DNA from: Schlegelella_A sp038318385
Lineage (GTDB): Bacteria > Pseudomonadota > Gammaproteobacteria > Burkholderiales > Burkholderiaceae_C
Length of the DNA stretch: 64,000 nt
Assembly (NCBI GenBank): GCA_038318385.1
Contig: JBBQCD010000016.1
Coordinates: forward strand, 6,073 to 70,072
Reading direction: 5' to 3'
A program made the translations under genes and the position numbers. Positions 59,855 through 64,000 of the stretch are shown here, piece after piece. The notes under the pieces are model-generated. The model did no database searches, was not told the DNA's origin, and worked only from the letters and a program-made list of their open reading frames with translations. Each line of letters starts with the position of its first letter. Positions within the stretch are counted from its first letter, which is position 1.

Positions 59855-61540
59855 ATGTCTGCGTCGACCGCCGCCCGCCCCGAAGACCTCGCCCTGCAGC
59901 GTCTGTACCACTGGGAAAAGACCGCCCCGGATCAGGTGATCCTGACCCAGCCGACCGGCGGCGGCGCCGCGCGCGACTACACCTGGGGGCAGGTGATGGA
60001 TCAGACGCGGCGCATGGCCGCACACCTGAAGGGCCTGGGCCATCCGGCGGGCAGCCGGATCGCCATCCTCTCGAAGAACACGGCCCACTGGCTGATGTGC
60101 GACTTCGCCATCTGGATGGCCGGCTATGTCTCCGTGCCGCTCTACCCGACGCTGGCGTCCGGCACCATCCGCCAGATCCTCGAGCACTCCGAGGCCAAGC
60201 TGCTCTTTGTCGGCAAGCTGGACGGCTGGGACGCGATGAAGCCGGGCGTGCCCGAAGGACTGGCCTGCATCTCGCTGCCGCTTGCACCGCCCACCGACTG
60301 CCCGACCTGGGAAGGCGTCATCGCAGCGACGGCACCGCTGGTCGAGAGCCCGGTGCGGGACGGCGCCGAACTCGCAACCATCATGTACACCTCGGGCACG
60401 ACCGGTGTGCCGAAGGGGGTCATGCACAGCTTCGGCACCTTCGCCTGGTCGATGCGGGCGGCGTTGAAGCGCGTGCCGCTGAATTCGCAAGGACGCATCC
60501 TGAGCTACCTGCCGCTGGCCCACGTCGCCGAGCGCACGCTGGTCGAGCACGCGCTGCTGGCCACCGGCCTGCACGTCTTCTTCGCCGAGAGCCTGGAAAC
60601 CTTCACGAAGGACCTGCAGCGCGCGCGGCCGACCGTGTTCTTCTCGGTGCCGCGGCTCTGGGTCAAGTTCCAGCAGGCGGTCGGCGCGAAGATGCCGCCG
60701 GCCAAGCTCGCGCGGATGCTGAAGATTCCGATCCTCTCCGGGATCGTGCGCGGCAAGATCCTGTCGACGCTCGGCCTCGACCAGTGCACGTTCGCAGCGG
60801 GCGGGGCGGCGCCGATGCCGCCGGAACTGCTCGCCTGGTATGCGCGCCTGGGCCTGCCGATCATCGAGGTCTATGGCATGACCGAGAACTGCGGGGTCTC
60901 GCATGCCACGCTGCCCGGCGTGCAGCGACCGGGCACGGTCGGCCGCACGTACGAGGGCGTGGAGGCGCGCCTGGACCCGGCCAACGGCGAGATCCAGGTG
61001 CGCAGTCCGGGGACGATGCTCGGCTACTACAAGGAGCCGGAACTCTCGCGCGAGGCGATCACGCCCGATGGCTGGCTGCACACCGGCGACAAGGGCCAGC
61101 TCGATGGCGAGGGCAACCTGCGCATCACCGGCCGCGTCAAGGACCTCTTCAAGACGAGCAAGGGCAAGTACGTCGCGCCAGCGCCGATCGAGGACCGGCT
61201 GGTGATGAACGGCGCGCTCGAGGCCTGCGTCGTCACCGGCGCCAACCTGGGCCAGCCGCTGGGCATCGCCATGCTCAACGCCGAGGCCGCGCAGCGTGCC
61301 GGAAGCGCCGACGGACGCCAGGCGATCGAGGCATCCCTCGGCGCCCATCTCGATGCGATCAACGCCCGTCTCGATCCGCACGAGCAGCTCGCCTGCCTCG
61401 TCGTCGTGACGACGCCGTGGTCGGTCGAGAATGGCTTCATCACGCCGACCTTCAAGGTCAAGCGCAACCGGATCGAGGAGATCTACGGCCCGAAGTACGA
61501 AGGCTGGGTCGGCGCGGGTCGCGCGGTGGTCTGGGCGTGA
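59855..61540 (+). CDS. AMP-binding long-chain acyl-CoA synthetase (FadD-like)
   Basis: A 561-residue adenylate-forming enzyme that activates fatty acids with ATP and CoA. Motif A10/A3: TIMYTSGTTGVPKGVMHSFG (~177-196). Also TYEGVEARLDP, GWLHTGDKGQLD (A7), and GRVKDLFKTSKGKYVAP (A8/A10 with the catalytic Lys). It resembles the FadD15 long-chain type. It is preceded by GAGGAG. It is followed at 45 bases by a polyprenyl glycosyltransferase, likely a separate unit. Confidence 0.92.
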   Translation: MSASTAARPEDLALQRLYHWEKTAPDQVILTQPTGGGAARDYTWGQVMDQTRRMAAHLKGLGHPAGSRIAILSKNTAHWLMCDFAIWMAGYVSVPLYPTLASGTIRQILEHSEAKLLFVGKLDGWDAMKPGVPEGLACISLPLAPPTDCPTWEGVIAATAPLVESPVRDGAELATIMYTSGTTGVPKGVMHSFGTFAWSMRAALKRVPLNSQGRILSYLPLAHVAERTLVEHALLATGLHVFFAESLETFTKDLQRARPTVFFSVPRLWVKFQQAVGAKMPPAKLARMLKIPILSGIVRGKILSTLGLDQCTFAAGGAAPMPPELLAWYARLGLPIIEVYGMTENCGVSHATLPGVQRPGTVGRTYEGVEARLDPANGEIQVRSPGTMLGYYKEPELSREAITPDGWLHTGDKGQLDGEGNLRITGRVKDLFKTSKGKYVAPAPIEDRLVMNGALEACVVTGANLGQPLGIAMLNAEAAQRAGSADGRQAIEASLGAHLDAINARLDPHEQLACLVVVTTPWSVENGFITPTFKVKRNRIEEIYGPKYEGWVGAGRAVVWA

Positions 61541-61585
61541 CGGCTGCAGGGTCCGGCTAAAGTCCGGCCCTGCACTGCCCGACCC

Positions 61586-62563
61586 ATGAACGCCGAATTT
61601 CCCCGCTCGCCCCGGCCCGCGATCAGCTGCGTGGTCCCGGCGTTCAACGAAGCCGCCAACCTCGGCGCGCTGCTGAGCGGCCTGGTGCCGCAACTCGAGG
61701 AACTGACCGGCTCGTGGGAGATCATCGTCGTCGACGACGGCAGTCGCGACGCGACGCCGGTGGCGATGGCATCGTGGCTCGGCCGGCCGGGCGTGCGCTA
61801 CGTGCGGCTCTCACGCAACTTCGGCAAGGAGGCGGCGTTGACCGCGGGCATCGACCGCGCCGCCGGGGATGTGGTGCTGCTGATGGACGCCGATCTGCAG
61901 CACCCGGCGTCGCTGGTGCCCGAGATGATTGCGGCCTGGGTCCGCGGCGCCGACATGGTGTGTGCGGCGCGGGCCTCGCGCGCCGGCGAATCCTGGCTCA
62001 AGCGTGCGGGCACCTGGCTCTTCTACCGGCTCGTCAACGCGCACTCGCAGGTGCCGATCCCGGTCGACGCCGGCGACTTCCGTCTGATGGACCGCAAGGT
62101 CGTCGATGCCCTGAAGTCGCTGCCCGAGCGCAACCGCTTCATGAAGGGCCTCTACGCCTGGGTCGGCTTTCGCAACGAGATCATCCCGTACGTGCCGAAC
62201 GAACGCCACTCCGGGACCAGCAGCTTCTCGATGCGCCGGCTCTCGCGCCTGGCCTTCACCGGGGTCACCGCCTTCACGAACGCACCCCTTCGCCTGTGGA
62301 GCGGGGTGGGGATCGTCATCGCCCTGTTCGCGATCGCCTTCGGCGTGTGGATCGTCATCGACCACTACTTCAACGGCAGCGACGTGCCCGGCTGGGCCAC
62401 GCTCGTCACCGGCATGGCGTTCTTCAGCGGGGTCCAGCTGCTGTCGATCGGCATCCTCGGTGAATACGTCGGCCGCATCTTCGAGGAGGTCAAGCAGCGT
62501 CCGGTCTACGTCGTCGGCAGCGAGGCCGGCAGCGGCGCGATCCGCGAGCCGCACGGCGAATGA
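61586..62563 (+). CDS. Polyprenyl-phosphate glycosyltransferase (GT2, DPM1/GtrB-like)
   Basis: A 325-residue membrane-associated GT2 enzyme. The N-terminal GT-A domain has AISCVVPAFNEAANLGALL, IIVVDDGSRDAT and LLMDADLQHPASLVPEM (D-x-D). Then two C-terminal membrane helices (~238-260 and ~275-298) precede the EYVGRIFEEVKQRPVYVV tail. GtrB-like enzymes transfer a sugar from a nucleotide to undecaprenyl phosphate; the product is flipped and used by periplasmic glycosyltransferases. It overlaps the next gene by four bases. The GtrA-like flippase at 63388 supports this role. Confidence 0.93.
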   Translation: MNAEFPRSPRPAISCVVPAFNEAANLGALLSGLVPQLEELTGSWEIIVVDDGSRDATPVAMASWLGRPGVRYVRLSRNFGKEAALTAGIDRAAGDVVLLMDADLQHPASLVPEMIAAWVRGADMVCAARASRAGESWLKRAGTWLFYRLVNAHSQVPIPVDAGDFRLMDRKVVDALKSLPERNRFMKGLYAWVGFRNEIIPYVPNERHSGTSSFSMRRLSRLAFTGVTAFTNAPLRLWSGVGIVIALFAIAFGVWIVIDHYFNGSDVPGWATLVTGMAFFSGVQLLSIGILGEYVGRIFEEVKQRPVYVVGSEAGSGAIREPHGE

Positions 62564-63381
62564 CCCGCACGCTGGCGCTCTGCGCCGACGACTTCGGCGC
62601 CTCCCGCGGCATCGCCGATGCGGTCGTCGAGATCGCGGGGTCGGGTCACCTGGCCGCCGTCTCCTGTCTCGTCAACGGCGCCGACTGGGCTCGCGCGGCG
62701 CCGCTGCTGCGCACGCTTCCGGTCGAGGCCGGTCTGCATTTCAATCTCACCGAGGGGGCGCCGCTGAGCGCTGAGCTCGGCCGGCGCTGGCCGCGCCTGC
62801 CGACACTGCCGCGGCTGATCGCTCAGGCGCACCTGCGCCTGCTGCCGCTGTCGGCGTTGCGCGCCGAACTGGCAGCACAGCTCGAAGCGTTTGCGGTGGC
62901 GAGCGGATTCGCGCCGCGCTTCATCGACGGCCACCAGCATGTCCACCACCTGCCGGGCGTGCGTCGGCTCGTTCTAGAAGCTGCGGCGCGCCTGCCGGAG
63001 TCGACGGCGGTGCGCAGCACCGGCCGCGTGCTCGGACCGGGTCACGCGTTCAAGCGGTTCCTGATCGAAGCGACGGGCGGCAGCGCGCTGCGGCGCTCGC
63101 TCGAGCGCCGTGGCTTGGCCCACAACCCGGCGCTGACCGGTGTCTACGACTTCCGGACACATGACTACCGGGCGCTGATGCAGCGCTGGCTGGAACGCGT
63201 TCCGCAGGAAGGGTCGCTGCTGTTCTGCCACCCCGCAACGGCCGCCGGACTCGACCCCGAAGATTCCATCGCGGCCGCGCGCCGACGCGAGTACGCCTAC
63301 CTGCGCAGCGCCGAATTCGACGCCGACCTCGTCGCCGCCGACGTGACCCTGGGCCCCGTCTGGCGCCGCGGGGCAGCGTGA
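62560..63381 (+). CDS. ChbG/HpnK (YdjC-type) carbohydrate deacetylase
   Basis: A 273-residue metal-dependent deacetylase of the ChbG/HpnK family. Metal and catalytic residues: ADDFGASRGI at the N-terminus (Asp pair), DGHQHVHHL (His ligands, ~126-134), and a C-terminal HPATAAGLDPEDS. HpnK acts on N-acetylglucosaminyl hopanoids and ChbG on chitooligosaccharides; here the coupled GT2 gene points to a lipid-linked sugar. Starts in the GT2 stop (ATGA), so the two are translationally coupled. Confidence 0.9.
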   Translation: MTRTLALCADDFGASRGIADAVVEIAGSGHLAAVSCLVNGADWARAAPLLRTLPVEAGLHFNLTEGAPLSAELGRRWPRLPTLPRLIAQAHLRLLPLSALRAELAAQLEAFAVASGFAPRFIDGHQHVHHLPGVRRLVLEAAARLPESTAVRSTGRVLGPGHAFKRFLIEATGGSALRRSLERRGLAHNPALTGVYDFRTHDYRALMQRWLERVPQEGSLLFCHPATAAGLDPEDSIAAARRREYAYLRSAEFDADLVAADVTLGPVWRRGAA

Positions 63382-63387
63382 GGCGCT

Positions 63388-63753
63388 TCAGCGAAAGGAC
63401 CAGCGCCGATTGATCGCGAACGTCAGCAGCAGCGTGATGGCGGTCGCCAGGACCTGGGCGACGAGGTAGTGCAGTCCGGCACGCACGCCGACCGCGACGA
63501 TGGTCATGCCGAGCACCGCGCCGACGATCGCGGCGCCCTGGAACTTCAGCCACGACGGGCCGAGCGGACCCCGATGCGCGAAGGTGTAGCGGCGGTTGCC
63601 GAAATAGGCGACCTGCGCGCCGATGATCGCGCCGGCGCCGGCGCCGAGGTACGCGGGCCCGCCGGCGGCCTCGACGGCGACGACGAGGACGAGATAGTGA
63701 ACCGCCGTCGCCAGAGCGCCGACCGCGGTGTAGAGCGCGAAGCGTCGCATCAA
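63388..63753 (-). CDS. GtrA-family small membrane protein (probable flippase)
   Basis: A 121-residue protein with four predicted helices and the GtrA-type segments RFALYTAVGALATAVHYLVL and VAYFGNRRYTFAH. GtrA proteins are thought to flip undecaprenyl-phosphate-linked sugars made by GtrB. It is tail-to-tail with the YdjC-type deacetylase gene and precedes (same strand) the tail of another protein at 63805, so it may belong to a minus-strand unit running in from the right. Confidence 0.9.
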   Translation of the reverse strand: MMRRFALYTAVGALATAVHYLVLVVAVEAAGGPAYLGAGAGAIIGAQVAYFGNRRYTFAHRGPLGPSWLKFQGAAIVGAVLGMTIVAVGVRAGLHYLVAQVLATAITLLLTFAINRRWSFR

Positions 63754-63804
63754 GCGGCGCCCTTGCGTGCTGCGGCGGATTGCCGAGGCGCGGGCGCCGT
63801 CATC

Positions 63805-64000
63805 TCAGCAGTCACTTCGTGGCGGCGCACGCCACAGTTCTGTGCGTGCGTCGGCATAGATCAGCTTCACCCCGGCGACCGACTTCATGCCGGCGCCCTG
63901 GCCGGCACGCACCACGAACCAGACCGGGTGCGCGCCACAGGCCAGCGCCCCGACTTTGCCAATCGGCCACAGCACCTGGGCGCCCCCCTTCGGATCGAAG
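63805..64000 (-). CDS. C-terminal end of an unidentified protein (cut by right edge)
   Basis: Minus-strand frame open from base 64000 to a TGA (complement of 63805-63807), encoding about 64 residues that end in VKLIYADARTELWRAPPRSD C. It has coding-like composition: Val/Gly-rich strands (QVLWPIGKVGALACGAHPVW, FVVRAGQGAGMKS). Given its neighbours (GtrA, GT2, deacetylase), a membrane glycosyltransferase of the GT39/ArnT type with a periplasmic C-terminal domain is plausible, but there is no diagnostic motif. Not identified. Confidence 0.55.
   Translation of the reverse strand, partial: FDPKGGAQVLWPIGKVGALACGAHPVWFVVRAGQGAGMKSVAGVKLIYADARTELWRAPPRSDC

Overview
The window looks like a chromosomal segment of a high-GC betaproteobacterium, probably order Burkholderiales. 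The main evidence is the replication-origin neighbourhood, with gyrB, dnaN and dnaA on the minus strand facing rpmH, rnpA, yidD, yidC and mnmE on the plus strand. RnpA also carries the long Ser/Thr/Pro-rich insert that I recall from Burkholderiales. Third codon positions are strongly G/C. I see no rRNA, tRNA, CRISPR array, insertion sequence or prophage.

Left part (1-18100): mostly single genes. They include a PHB-depolymerase-family esterase cut by the edge, a WYL regulator divergent from an HNH-like protein with two identical inverted repeats between them, pncB, a DksA-like protein, a PPOX-fold stress protein and a MaoC dehydratase. A membrane-anchored pseudokinase is coupled to an OmpA-domain lipoprotein. 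Then come an RDD protein, an unlisted 49-residue basic protein, a methyltransferase, a LysE exporter, a PEBP protein, ogt, a phospholipase-D-type lipoprotein and a ClpP-fold-like periplasmic protein. Two genes here (a methyltransferase at 3242 and a Vgb/SMP-30-like propeller at 10602) are broken by small frameshifts.

Phosphonate operon (18185-26394): a GntR regulator with a palindromic operator over its own promoter, a PhnD-C-E-E importer, phosphonoacetate hydrolase PhnA, an iron-type alcohol dehydrogenase and phosphonoacetaldehyde dehydrogenase PhnY. The route from an alcohol phosphonate through phosphonoacetaldehyde and phosphonoacetate to acetate plus phosphate is encoded. No AEP transaminase (PhnW) or phosphonatase (PhnX) is present. 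This is the most interesting metabolic unit in the window.

Middle (26490-35650): a class II aldolase, a FIST sensor coupled to a PAS-GGDEF-EAL protein, two TRAP permease subunits without a binding protein, a LysR regulator and two alpha/beta hydrolases. Origin region (35689-45638): gyrB, dnaN, dnaA, candidate oriC with DnaA boxes, rpmH, rnpA, yidD, yidC and mnmE.

Right part (45800-64000): a cNMP-binding protein, a CPA2/Kef-type antiporter, kdsD-kdsC-lptC (LPS core synthesis and export), an SDR, a glycine-rich RRM protein with a clear terminator, a BtuF-like protein, MarC, a GMC oxidoreductase, an ECF sigma factor, a two-component pair, a candidate terminator-ended small RNA, an HDOD protein, an acyl-CoA synthetase, and the start of a glycolipid cassette (GtrB-like GT2, YdjC-type deacetylase, GtrA, and the tail of another protein).
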